The position numbers and the translations under genes are program-made. This document shows positions 8,830-17,296 of a DNA stretch of 46,390 nt, in pieces (the first letter of the stretch is position 1; the number at the start of each line of letters is the position of its first letter). The stretch comes from Puniceicoccaceae bacterium (GTDB lineage Bacteria > Verrucomicrobiota > Verrucomicrobiia > Opitutales > JAFGAQ01): positions 1 to 46,390 of the forward strand of contig JBEGIR010000031.1 of NCBI GenBank assembly GCA_040224245.1, given 5' to 3'. The notes under the pieces are model-generated. The model did not search any database. It was not told the origin of the DNA and saw only the letters and a list, made by a program, of their open reading frames with translations.

Positions 8830-9453
8830 ATGACCTGTATCGCAGCAGCCATTCCCCGAAACGGAATCATCCTCATCCTCTGTGGACCCGCTGGCAGCGG
8901 AAAAACCACGCTCTGCGATCAAATGCTCGCCCAGTTCGGGAGCCTCAAGCGCATCATCACCGCCACCACACGCAAACCCCGACCCGGGGAACGCCATGGC
9001 GAGCACTACTTCTTCTTTACCGAGGCCGATTTTAAAGAACACATCGAAGCGGGTGCTTTCTACGAACACGCCAAGGTGCACGGTCGCCACTACGGAACCT
9101 TAAAATCAGAGGTGCAGGCACAACTCAACGCCGGAAACGACATCCTGCTCAACATCGATGTACAGGGTGCTGCCAGCTTTCGGGAGCATGCCACCCACGA
9201 CCCCCTGCTCGCCTCACGCCTGCGCACCATTTTCATCCGCCCCGAAAGTGTTGAAGTGATCCGGGAACGCCTGCGCGATCGACAATCCGACTCGGAAGCC
9301 GAAATTGAGCGTCGCCTGCAGACCGCCCTTCAGGAACTGGCAACGGCGGAATCCCACGACTACATCCTGCCCACGTCCACACGTGAGCGTGATTTTGAAT
9401 TGATGCGCAGCATCTACCTCGCCGAAAAGCACCGCGTCGTGCGGCTTCCCTGA
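8830..9453 (+). CDS. gmk: Guanylate kinase
   Basis: Gmk phosphorylates GMP to GDP with ATP in purine nucleotide metabolism. The 207-aa protein has a P-loop CGPAGSGKTT at residues 18-27 and the GMP-binding segment TATTRKPRPGERHGEHYFF. FYEHAKVHGRHYGT, NIDVQGAASF and a lid containing RLRDRQSDSEAEIERRL follow. The length is normal. The ATG at 8830 follows the preceding gene by 13 bp; the frame is open upstream into that gene, but the extra residues do not belong to the family. A hairpin follows the stop codon. Confidence 0.94.
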   Translation: MTCIAAAIPRNGIILILCGPAGSGKTTLCDQMLAQFGSLKRIITATTRKPRPGERHGEHYFFFTEADFKEHIEAGAFYEHAKVHGRHYGTLKSEVQAQLNAGNDILLNIDVQGAASFREHATHDPLLASRLRTIFIRPESVEVIRERLRDRQSDSEAEIERRLQTALQELATAESHDYILPTSTRERDFELMRSIYLAEKHRVVRLP

Positions 9454-9462
9454 CACTCTCGA

Positions 9463-9486
9463 AGCACCAGTGCTTTTCCTGGTGCT
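9463..9486. terminator. Hairpin between gmk and tRNA-Leu
   Basis: A perfect 8-bp stem (AGCACCAG at 9463-9470 and CTGGTGCT at 9479-9486) with an 8-base loop lies 10 bp after the gmk stop, between two convergent genes. No T-tract follows on either strand, so factor-independent termination is not certain. Confidence 0.4.
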
Positions 9487-9532
9487 GGCCCGAGACACCT
9501 TTTGGAATGCCAGCCGTAGCCTTGGCGAAGAA

Positions 9533-9617
9533 TGGTACCCAGGAAGGGACTTGAACCCTTACGCCTTGCGGCACTAGATCCTAAGTCTAGCGTGTCTGCC
9601 AATTCCACCACCTGGGC
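9533..9617 (-). tRNA. tRNA-Leu (UAG)
   Basis: Read on the minus strand, the 85-nt gene starts GCCCAGG and ends CCTGGGT-A-CCA, so the acceptor stem pairs fully (one G-U) and CCA is encoded. The anticodon arm is CTAGA-CTTAGGA-TCTAG, giving anticodon UAG (CUN leucine codons). A long variable arm (TGCCGCAAGGCG) and a T-arm with GGTTCAAGTCC mark it as a class II leucine tRNA. It stands alone, converging on gmk. Confidence 0.95.
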
Positions 9618-9744
9618 ACAGGTTGTTGCGTAGCCCACCACGCTAGGAATTGCAGGACTCAGATCAACGCAAAAATCCGAGTTTTCTTGAACAGTCGGCT
9701 CGATTGCATCACATTGCCCGGTTTTTCGCATTTCACAACCCGCC

Positions 9745-10857
9745 ATGTCATCAACCCACATCCAGTCACCCGAGCGTGCTCTTGCAACTCTGCCGCCACC
9801 GTTGGTGACTGGCACCATTCCCACTGCTCTGGCCCCCATGCAGGATGTGACCACGCTACCCTTCATGCGCGTGCTCAAAAAGTATGGGGTGCCCGACACG
9901 TTCTTCACCGAATACTTCCGGGTCTATCCCAACTCCCGACTCGACAAACACATCCTGCAATCGATCACTGAAAGCGAGACGGGGCGCCCGGTCGTGGCAC
10001 AGTTGCTCGGCAACAGTCTTCCCGATATTCGACGCATTGTTCGCGCCCTCGAGCCTTATCCCATCGCTGGAATTGACCTGAACGTCGGTTGCCCCGCCCC
10101 TAAGATTTACAAAAACCATGCGGGCGGTGGACTGCTACGCAACCTTGACCTGCTCGACTCCATTCTCGGCACCTTGCGCGACAGTGTGCGCCATGGCACG
10201 TTTTCCGTGAAAATCCGAGTGGGATTTGACTCCTTTGAACCTTTTGAACCGACTCTGGCTCTTGTCGAAAAACACGGGGCAGACCTGCTCACCATCCATG
10301 CCCGCACCGTCGCCGAGTCCTATCGCGGAGAACCACACTATGACCTCATCCGACACGCGGCCAATTCGCTGCGCTGTCCCGTCTACGCCAACGGCAACAT
10401 CACCTCTGCCGCGAAGGCACGTCACGTGGTGGATAGCACGGGTTGCGCAGGTGTGATGATCGGACGCTCTGCCATTCGCAATCCATGGATCTTTCGCCAG
10501 ATTCGGGAATTCTCGAAGGGTGAACCCATTTTCCAGCCAACGCTTGCCGATGTGCATGCCTACATCCGTGATCTCTTCGAAATCTGCTGTGGCGGTATCG
10601 AACGCGAGCGTTCCGCGATCAATCACCTCAAAAAGTTTGTCAATTTTGTGGGTCAGTCCGTGGACCCGCGCACGCGATTCATCAAGGCCATGCGACGCTG
10701 CCACACGGAAACTGAGTTTTTTGAAGTTTGCGAAGAACACTTGCTTGCAGATGGAAACGCCCAACTGCCGTTCTCCATCGAACCCTATTCGGGTGTGGTC
10801 GCCCGTCCCAACTGCGAAGATGGCAGTGTGGTCAAAATTGAGCCGTGCCGCTTGTAA
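9745..10857 (+). CDS. tRNA-dihydrouridine synthase (Dus family)
   Basis: Dus enzymes reduce uridine to dihydrouridine in the tRNA D-arm with FMN and NADPH. The 370-aa protein has the FMN-binding TIM-barrel start ALAPMQDVTTLPF, TEYFRV and then the active-site segment DLNVGCPAPKIYKNHAGGGLL with the catalytic Cys. LLTIHARTV, PVYANGNI and GVMIGRSAIRNPWIF for phosphate binding follow. The C-terminal helical domain includes AINHLKKFVNF. The subtype (DusA/B/C-like) is not resolved. A 6-bp inverted repeat (10867-10892) follows the stop. aroB begins 119 bp downstream on the same strand. Confidence 0.92.
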   Translation: MSSTHIQSPERALATLPPPLVTGTIPTALAPMQDVTTLPFMRVLKKYGVPDTFFTEYFRVYPNSRLDKHILQSITESETGRPVVAQLLGNSLPDIRRIVRALEPYPIAGIDLNVGCPAPKIYKNHAGGGLLRNLDLLDSILGTLRDSVRHGTFSVKIRVGFDSFEPFEPTLALVEKHGADLLTIHARTVAESYRGEPHYDLIRHAANSLRCPVYANGNITSAAKARHVVDSTGCAGVMIGRSAIRNPWIFRQIREFSKGEPIFQPTLADVHAYIRDLFEICCGGIERERSAINHLKKFVNFVGQSVDPRTRFIKAMRRCHTETEFFEVCEEHLLADGNAQLPFSIEPYSGVVARPNCEDGSVVKIEPCRL

Positions 10858-10976
10858 ACCCTTGCCCCTGCAGCAAGCAGATCGGTTGCAGGCAGAGTTC
10901 ACGAGAAGTTCAAAACTTTTGAGTTTACGCTATCGAGTGGGCATGCGATGTTCGTCGACTATCCATCCACCGCATC

Positions 10977-12065
10977 ATGGACCGCCAGCTACAAGTCGAA
11001 CTCGGGAGTCGTTCGTATCCGATCTGCATCGGACGGGATCTCCATGTCGAAATTCAATCCAGGATTTCTGAATTGCGCGCGCGGAATCGTCCGATCGCGC
11101 TGATCACCGATTCTGAAGTTGCCCGGTGCCAGGAACCCTTCCTCAATGCCTGCTTTCGCGACGTTCCGCGATGGGAATTGCCTGCAGGTGAGGTCAATAA
11201 AAACCTGCACCCGTTTATTGAGGCACTCGAGTTTCTCGCTCAGCAGGGATTCGACCGTTCCACGGTTCTGTTTGCAGTGGGAGGGGGTGTCGTTGGCGAT
11301 TTTGCGGGTTTTGTTGCCGCGAGTTTCATGCGCGGAATTGAGTTTGTGCAAGTCCCCACCACTCTGCTTGCCATGGTGGACAGCTCTGTCGGAGGGAAAA
11401 CGGGAGTCAATCTGAAAGCGGGTAAAAATCTGGTCGGGGCCTTCCATCAACCCTCAGCCGTCTACATTGACCTTTGCAGACTTGAAACACTGCCTGTGCG
11501 CCAGTTCAACGCAGGCATGGCCGAAATCATCAAAGCTGGACTGCTGGCAGACCGCGAGTTCTTCGAACAGCTCGAATCCATGGACCGGCTGCACGCATCC
11601 TCTCCGGAGCTGGTTTCCGTCATCGCACGCTCATGTGAAATCAAGGCACAAGTTGTTGCATCCGATGAGCGGGAATCCGCCAGCAGTGGGGGTCGGGCAC
11701 TGCTCAACCTCGGCCACACCTTTGGTCATGCCATCGAGCAGGTAACGCAATACCGCAGCTACCTGCACGGGGAAGCCATTGCGATCGGGATGCGCATGGC
11801 CTGCGAACTGTCAGAACATCTCAACTTGATAACGACTGCAGACACTCAACGGGTCATTGGCTTGCTGCAGCGCTATGAGCTGCCCGTATGCCTTGAGCCA
11901 TCGCTTTCCATTGACGCATTGATGACCGCAATGGGTCGCGACAAAAAGAAACGGGAAGGCAGCCTGAAATACGTGGTGCTGAAACAACTCGGGAACGCGG
12001 CAACACAAGCTGACGTGGACGCCACACTCATTGAGCGTGCACTGCAAAAGGGTGGAGCGATCTGA
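10977..12065 (+). CDS. aroB: 3-dehydroquinate synthase
   Basis: AroB makes 3-dehydroquinate from DAHP, the second step of the shikimate pathway. The 362-aa protein shows the NAD-binding GGGVVGDFAGFVAASFMRG and then PTTLLAMVDSSVGGKTGVN. The metal ligands lie in GMAEIIKAG (Glu), LLNLGHTFGHAIE (His) and YLHGEAIAIGM (His). The length is normal. The ATG at 10977 gives the expected N-terminal beta domain; no Shine-Dalgarno is visible. The next gene starts 7 bp after the stop, so they are likely co-transcribed although functionally unrelated. Confidence 0.95.
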   Translation: MDRQLQVELGSRSYPICIGRDLHVEIQSRISELRARNRPIALITDSEVARCQEPFLNACFRDVPRWELPAGEVNKNLHPFIEALEFLAQQGFDRSTVLFAVGGGVVGDFAGFVAASFMRGIEFVQVPTTLLAMVDSSVGGKTGVNLKAGKNLVGAFHQPSAVYIDLCRLETLPVRQFNAGMAEIIKAGLLADREFFEQLESMDRLHASSPELVSVIARSCEIKAQVVASDERESASSGGRALLNLGHTFGHAIEQVTQYRSYLHGEAIAIGMRMACELSEHLNLITTADTQRVIGLLQRYELPVCLEPSLSIDALMTAMGRDKKKREGSLKYVVLKQLGNAATQADVDATLIERALQKGGAI

Positions 12066-12072
12066 CGGAACG

Positions 12073-13599
12073 ATGAACACCAAACCGAGCGCGCGAAGTT
12101 CGTTGATTTGGTGGATCATCGCATCCGTCGCATTCCTGCGCCTGCTCTACGCCATTGCCTTCCCTCTGGATTTGTCCGGAGATGAAGCATACTACTGGGA
12201 TTGGGGACGCCGATTGTCCTGGGGATATTTCAGCAAACCCCCACTGATCGCATGGCTCATGGCACTCGCGGGTTGGTTGGGAGGTCAAACTGACACCGGC
12301 ATCCGCATCATGGCAGCTTTGCTCGGAACTGGAAGCCTGCTGTTCTGCTACCTGCTTACCCGGCAACTCTGGGGGCGATCAGCCGCTTTCTGGGCCGTGT
12401 TGCTCACCGTGGCTTCCCCTGGCAATGTAGCGCTGAACCTCATTCTCACCATCGATGCTCCCCTGGTGTTTTTCTGGAGTGGAGCGCTCTTCTTTTTTTA
12501 CAACCTCATCCACAACCGACGCTATGTCCGGTTGTGGTGGGTGCTCACCACGGTTTTTCTTGGACTTGGACTGTTGAGCAAGCAAATGATGCTGGCGTTT
12601 TACCCCATGGCCATCGCCTATCTGGCCAATCAACCGGAAACCCGCCCCCTGCTCCGTCACCGCTCGCTGATCAGCGCAGCACTGTTATCCCTGAGCTTCC
12701 TGCTTCCCACGCTGTGGTGGAATGCGACACATGAATGGATCACGCTTGCCCACACACAGCACCATTTCGAAGGAAAATCGATTTCCCTTCTCGGCATTCT
12801 GAGCCGGGCCGGAGAGTTTCTGGGTTCACAAATCGGACTGCTCTCCCCGGTAACCGCATTTGCGATCGCGCTACTGGGTCTGCAGTCGATGCGCTCTTTC
12901 CGATTGCTCGAAGCAAAGGCGCGCTTCCTCGTGATATTCAGTGTGCCCGGCCTCATTCTCGTTTGCCTGTTGTTGTTGAGGCAGGGCATCAACGCCAACT
13001 GGCCCGCTGTGTTTTACTGCGGATTTTTCTCCCTGCTGGGGGCTGCAGTCGCTGGCTCACCAGGATTGCCAGAGCACTGGAGACGCCACTGGCCGCGCTG
13101 GGGTATCCCCGCAGTTGCGACTGGCGTTCTCTTTGCTCTGTTTACCGCAGCCATTCCCTTTCTACTGCAATGGACGGAGCGCACCGGATCAAAACTGGAT
13201 CCGTTGGTTCGCCTTCAGGGTTGGTCGGAACTTGCTCACGAACTGCAGCGCTACCGGGAATTGCACCAACATGCACTCACCGATCCATTTCTCCTGACTA
13301 CCGGGCACCGCTACACGACCTCGCAACTGGCATTTTATCTCGTAGATCAGCCGAGAGTCTTCCGCTGGCCTTCGGAGCCGGGGGCCGTGGAGTCGCAGTA
13401 TGAAATCTGGGGTTTTGATCCTGAGCTGCAAGGTCGGGATGCCTTGATTCTTGCCTCTGGCGATGTCCCATTGCTTCCCGAAAGTCTCTACTCGCACTTT
13501 GTTTCTGTCCGGCAAGTGGACACGCTGGAAATCACCATCGGCGATCATCATTCCCGCAGCTACTCTCTTTACATCGCGAAGTCCTTTCAATTACGCTGA
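12073..13599 (+). CDS. PMT-fold (GT39/ArnT-like) glycosyltransferase 1
   Basis: The 508-aa polytopic membrane protein has the first periplasmic loop typical of dolichyl-phosphate-mannose/ArnT-type transferases: DLSGDEAYYWDWGRRLSWGY followed by FSKPPLIAWLMAL, with the catalytic acidic pair DE. About ten further membrane helices and a periplasmic C-terminal domain follow. Such enzymes move a sugar from a polyprenyl-phosphate carrier to lipid A, LPS or proteins on the outer face of the inner membrane. The start is ATG 12073 (MNTKPSARSS), 7 bp after aroB. It is followed by a GT2 enzyme that probably makes the carrier-linked sugar. The substrate is unknown. Confidence 0.85.
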   Translation: MNTKPSARSSLIWWIIASVAFLRLLYAIAFPLDLSGDEAYYWDWGRRLSWGYFSKPPLIAWLMALAGWLGGQTDTGIRIMAALLGTGSLLFCYLLTRQLWGRSAAFWAVLLTVASPGNVALNLILTIDAPLVFFWSGALFFFYNLIHNRRYVRLWWVLTTVFLGLGLLSKQMMLAFYPMAIAYLANQPETRPLLRHRSLISAALLSLSFLLPTLWWNATHEWITLAHTQHHFEGKSISLLGILSRAGEFLGSQIGLLSPVTAFAIALLGLQSMRSFRLLEAKARFLVIFSVPGLILVCLLLLRQGINANWPAVFYCGFFSLLGAAVAGSPGLPEHWRRHWPRWGIPAVATGVLFALFTAAIPFLLQWTERTGSKLDPLVRLQGWSELAHELQRYRELHQHALTDPFLLTTGHRYTTSQLAFYLVDQPRVFRWPSEPGAVESQYEIWGFDPELQGRDALILASGDVPLLPESLYSHFVSVRQVDTLEITIGDHHSRSYSLYIAKSFQLR

Positions 13600-13618
13600 T
13601 GCCTGTTTGAGATCTGTC

Positions 13619-14389
13619 ATGAGCTTCTCCGCGCGCAGTTTTGCATCCATGCACTCCGCATTGCCGGCGGTAGAAAACACCTGCGAACTCAGCCGAACCA
13701 TTGTGGTGCCATTCTACAACGAGGCAGCATGTGTCGAAGCAGTATTGGCCGAAATCCGCAATGCCCAGCCCTCTGCCGAAATCATCGCTGTGGATGACGG
13801 CAGCACCGATGGCACCTGGCAACACATTCAATCACGCTGCGATGTCAGGGGACTGCGACTCGATCAAAACTGCGGACAAAGCGCGGCCATCTATGCGGGC
13901 ATGCTTCATGCAACGGGCAGCGTCATCGTGCTGATGGACGGTGATGGTCAGAACGATCCAAGCGATATTGATGCCCTGATCGCAGAACTCACTCATGCAG
14001 ATGTAGTGGTGGGTTATCGTGCAAACCGCCAAGACAAGTGGAGCCGTCGTACAGCGTCACGCATCGCCAATCGCATCCGTCGCATTTTTCTCGTCGACGG
14101 AGTGCGTGATACTGGCTGTTCACTGAAGGTATTTCCAGCCTGCTGTGTGGAGCTGCTGACACCGTTCAACGGTCTACACCGCTATCTGCCTGCCATTTTC
14201 AACCGTGCGGGACTCCGCATCCGGGAAGTTCCAGTGAACCACCGTGCCCGCACTCTTGGTAAATCCAAATACACGAACTGGGATCGTGCGATTCGCGGGG
14301 TCTATGACCTGATTGGCGTTGCCTGGCTGTTAAGACGGAAGATTCACTTTCCGCGCATTCAAACCTCACATTTTGAGACACATGCATGA
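13619..14389 (+). CDS. GT2 polyprenyl-phosphate sugar synthase (DPM1-like)
   Basis: The 256-aa protein is a family-2 glycosyltransferase of the dolichol-phosphate-mannose synthase type. It shows VVPFYNEAACVEAVLAEI, AVDDGSTDGTW, the metal-binding LMDGDGQNDPSDID and the GYRANRQDKWSRR segment. There is no long C-terminal membrane domain. It probably loads a sugar from a nucleotide donor onto a polyprenyl phosphate on the cytoplasmic side. The ATG at 13619 (MSFSARSFAS) follows the upstream gene by 19 bp. Its last 8 bases overlap the next gene, which suggests the two work together. Confidence 0.87.
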   Translation: MSFSARSFASMHSALPAVENTCELSRTIVVPFYNEAACVEAVLAEIRNAQPSAEIIAVDDGSTDGTWQHIQSRCDVRGLRLDQNCGQSAAIYAGMLHATGSVIVLMDGDGQNDPSDIDALIAELTHADVVVGYRANRQDKWSRRTASRIANRIRRIFLVDGVRDTGCSLKVFPACCVELLTPFNGLHRYLPAIFNRAGLRIREVPVNHRARTLGKSKYTNWDRAIRGVYDLIGVAWLLRRKIHFPRIQTSHFETHA

Positions 14390-14720
14390 GACACTGTTTA
14401 ACATCAATCTCTTTGGAACCGAGTGGGTGGTAACCGGATGGAAACTCGTAGGTTATGCGGGTGTCAGCATGTTTGCCGGTCGCTGGATCGTGCAGGTGGT
14501 TGCCTCGTCCCGAAACAGCGCCGTCACCATCCCCCGACTCTTTTGGTACATGAGCCTGCTGGGATCACTGCTCTTGCTCACCTACTTCATTCTGGGCAAA
14601 AACGACTCGGTCGGCATTCTTTCCAATCTGATGCCGAGTGCCATTGCGGGCTATAATCTCTTTCTGGATATTCGAAACGCTCATCGGTTGAAAAAAAAGC
14701 CATCGCCCATCCATCCCTAG
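14382..14720 (+). CDS. LAB_N (lipid A biosynthesis N-terminal) domain membrane protein
   Basis: This is a 112-aa membrane protein with three helices. It contains GWKLVGYAGVSMFAGRWIVQ, then PRLFWYMSLLGSLLLLTYFI and an AGYNLFLDIRN segment, matching the small LAB_N domain found beside DPM1-like glycosyltransferases. The ATG at 14382 overlaps the GT2 stop by 8 bp; a TTG three codons upstream is possible but less likely. Its usual partner is a GT2/PMT-fold pair, and it may help translocate or position the polyprenyl-linked sugar. That role is inferred from context. Confidence 0.85.
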   Translation: MHETLFNINLFGTEWVVTGWKLVGYAGVSMFAGRWIVQVVASSRNSAVTIPRLFWYMSLLGSLLLLTYFILGKNDSVGILSNLMPSAIAGYNLFLDIRNAHRLKKKPSPIHP

Positions 14721-14753
14721 CATTCAACCTTTTCATTCATCGCGACACAGCCC

Positions 14754-15467
14754 ATGTCATCCTCACTTCGATACACCGGAAAACTCTTCCGCACGACCTT
14801 TCGTGAAATCCGCCAACGTCCCTGGATTCACATTGCGATACTACTGGTCATTCCTTTGCTCACGAGTCAGACCATGCACCATGATCGTGCATGGCTCGAA
14901 CGCATCCATTTTGATGAAGTCGGATTTGCTCAACTGCATGCATTTGCAGGGCAGGTCAGTCACTACTCTTCCTTTCTCTACACACCGTTGCTGTATTGTG
15001 CGGTCATCTGGTCGGTTGGATGGCTCCGCAGGAACCCCCAGCTCAAACGCGCGGCACTGATCTGCATGGTTGCCGCTACCACCGGAGGAATCCTGGTCAA
15101 CGCGCTGCGTCCCAGTTTTGCGCGACCCCGCCCTCGTGCGGAGATCGAAGACCGATTTTATTGGTTCGATGTGAGCACGAACATGCAGAGCTTCCCTTCA
15201 GGTCATGTCATGTCCAATATGTCGGGTGCGGTTGCACTGAGCATCGTGCAGCCCTGGCTCGGGGTTCCCTATGTACTGCTCACCACCGCTTCGGCTTGGT
15301 CCCGTATGCAACGCCTGGCTCACTACCCAACCGATGTGGGAGTCGCAGCAATACTTGGCACCGGCATCGGCATCGCCTTTGCGAGAGGTGCCATGGTCAT
15401 GAGGAGGGAAGAGGATCCATTGGAAACAGCACCAAAATCTTCGACCATCGCATCCGGGCGAAATTGA
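14754..15467 (+). CDS. PAP2-family membrane phosphatase
   Basis: The 237-aa protein carries the three acid-phosphatase motifs. Motif one is an Arg-rich RPSFARPRPR segment at about 119-128, motif two is FPSGH at 147-151, and motif three is SR(183-184)...H190YPTD194. Membrane helices lie between them. PAP2 enzymes remove phosphate from lipid substrates such as undecaprenyl diphosphate, lipid A or phosphatidic acid. Next to polyprenyl-phosphate glycosyltransferases, a role in lipid carrier recycling or lipid A dephosphorylation is likely. The last 71 bp overlap, on the opposite strand, the end of the converging glycosyltransferase gene. Confidence 0.9.
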   Translation: MSSSLRYTGKLFRTTFREIRQRPWIHIAILLVIPLLTSQTMHHDRAWLERIHFDEVGFAQLHAFAGQVSHYSSFLYTPLLYCAVIWSVGWLRRNPQLKRAALICMVAATTGGILVNALRPSFARPRPRAEIEDRFYWFDVSTNMQSFPSGHVMSNMSGAVALSIVQPWLGVPYVLLTTASAWSRMQRLAHYPTDVGVAAILGTGIGIAFARGAMVMRREEDPLETAPKSSTIASGRN

Positions 15468-17094
15468 TGCCTTCCACAGGCAGTACCACATGGGTGCCCT
15501 GCGCCAGTGACCGAAGATCGATTCCGATTTCTCTGTGCGCTTCAGGAGCTTTTCCGTTCCAGCCTTCCTGAATCAGCCCCTCGATTGTATACTCCCTTTC
15601 GAGGATCACATAGCAGGTCTTCCGAGCCTGTTCGCTCTGGAACTCCGCTTCAAGTTCAGCGGGTTCAACGTCAAAATCCCATGTTCTTCCGGTATAAAAT
15701 ACGAGACTTGGCTCTTCAAATCCGATACCCACGGTCCGCGAGGTTTCGGGCAGTTCTTCAAGCATGCTTGCAACCGGAATTACCGGAGAAAGTGATCGCA
15801 TCGCTGTCGCAAGCAACAAATGGGTCAAGGACACAAGCACCATCAGAGAAATCGTTGCCCAGACCACCCGGAAGCGAACTGCCACTACCAGAGCATTTAG
15901 CAGAAGGAGAAGGAACAGCATTGCACCGAGCGCAGCTTTGACGCCGTCTAGCTGCAGGTGCGATCCGAGTACCCAGATCAGTCCGGCCGTGAGCAGGCAT
16001 TCAAAGAACAGAACATACCCCCAGAACCACCGATTCCCCAGGTTCCCCCATTCCAAATCCTCCCGGTCGAAACTGGCCATGATCCAGATCAGCAATGCGG
16101 GAAAGGCTGGCAATACGTAGTGGGGCAGCTGAGTGGAATAAAACAGAAAAACCAGATAAGGACTCAGGAGCCAGGAAACCAGGAATGCACTCAGCGGATT
16201 CCAATCCGAACGCAGATGCTTCAGCCGCTTGCCCAGCAATGCCATCCATGGGAAGAGACTGATGAAGGTCGTCAATAGATAGTAACCGGGAATCACCCAA
16301 CGCTCATTAAACGCCTCCAACCCTCGATCCACTACGTGTTTGCCCACGCCCACCTTCCAAAAAAGTCCATCCGTTGCGAGCAGCGCGGGAATTCCCCAGG
16401 CAGCAATCAACATCAGGGAAACCAACAGCCCCGAGACCGGGCGCAGTTCCTTCCAGTTGAGCGGATGCCGCCACCAGACCCAGCGATAGAGCAGTAAGGT
16501 GACCAGCGGTATTGCGATCGCAATCGGTCCTTTAGCGAGAAATCCGATGCCAAGCGACAGATACAAGAGCCAAAACCAGCCCCGGTGTGCTCTGCCGTTC
16601 CCCCGTTCCCGAACGAGTTCATACAGCGCCCAACAGGCATAAAATACTGCGGCGATCATGGGCATATCCGCCAACGCAAGCCGACCATGCTGGAGAACCT
16701 GAAAACAGGTGAGCCAGGCAAAACCCGCAAACCAGCCCACTCTTGCATTAAAATGGCGGCGACCCATCAAATAGATGCCAATGGCAACCAGCAAACTTGC
16801 CACGACAGAATGCAGGCGTGCGGCAAACTCGGAAACCGAAAACAAATGATAGTGCAGGCGCATCCACCAGTAGGTCAGGGGAGGTTTGTCAAAGCGGTAT
16901 TGCCCGTTGAAGTACGGCACCACCCACTCCTGTCGCTCCATCATTTCCACCGTAGCCTGACTGAAGCGCGGTTCATCACGATCCAGAAGGGGCATTTCCC
17001 AGATTCCTGGCAGCAGCGCAACCACGCCCGCTACCAACAGCGTCAGCAAACCCCATCGTTCCATGCATCGGGAATTGTTCAGCGTCATGCGCAT
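15397..17094 (-). CDS. PMT-fold (GT39/ArnT-like) glycosyltransferase 2
   Basis: The ~565-aa polytopic membrane protein has the ArnT-type first loop: PLLDRDEPRFSQATVEMM, then YFNGQYRFDKPPLTYWWM, with the catalytic DE and DKPPL signatures. About twelve hydrophobic helices and a C-terminal soluble domain follow. It should transfer a polyprenyl-phosphate-linked sugar or aminosugar to an envelope acceptor. The start is uncertain: ATG at 17094, 17088 or 17064 and GTG at 17115 are all in frame, and none has a Shine-Dalgarno. The 3' end overlaps the PAP2 gene by 71 bp in antisense. It is not obviously a paralogue of the other PMT-fold enzyme beyond the shared motifs. Confidence 0.87.
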   Translation of the reverse strand: MRMTLNNSRCMERWGLLTLLVAGVVALLPGIWEMPLLDRDEPRFSQATVEMMERQEWVVPYFNGQYRFDKPPLTYWWMRLHYHLFSVSEFAARLHSVVASLLVAIGIYLMGRRHFNARVGWFAGFAWLTCFQVLQHGRLALADMPMIAAVFYACWALYELVRERGNGRAHRGWFWLLYLSLGIGFLAKGPIAIAIPLVTLLLYRWVWWRHPLNWKELRPVSGLLVSLMLIAAWGIPALLATDGLFWKVGVGKHVVDRGLEAFNERWVIPGYYLLTTFISLFPWMALLGKRLKHLRSDWNPLSAFLVSWLLSPYLVFLFYSTQLPHYVLPAFPALLIWIMASFDREDLEWGNLGNRWFWGYVLFFECLLTAGLIWVLGSHLQLDGVKAALGAMLFLLLLLNALVVAVRFRVVWATISLMVLVSLTHLLLATAMRSLSPVIPVASMLEELPETSRTVGIGFEEPSLVFYTGRTWDFDVEPAELEAEFQSEQARKTCYVILEREYTIEGLIQEGWNGKAPEAHREIGIDLRSLAQGTHVVLPVEGINFARMRWSKILVLFPMDPLPSS

Positions 17095-17296
17095 ACTTGT
17101 TTGAAGCAAATCCACAGCGGCAAGGAAAGCCCATTTGCGGATATTTCACAATCGTCCCGAATGCCAAGAGAAGATTTGAAAGGTTTCCATTTCGAACGAA
17201 GTCCCCCAAACGGCGGTCCCAATGCAATGAAAAGATCTCCTCCTCCAACCTGGCACGCGCCTGGCTGGTAGGTTCTCTCATCAACCATCATCACAC

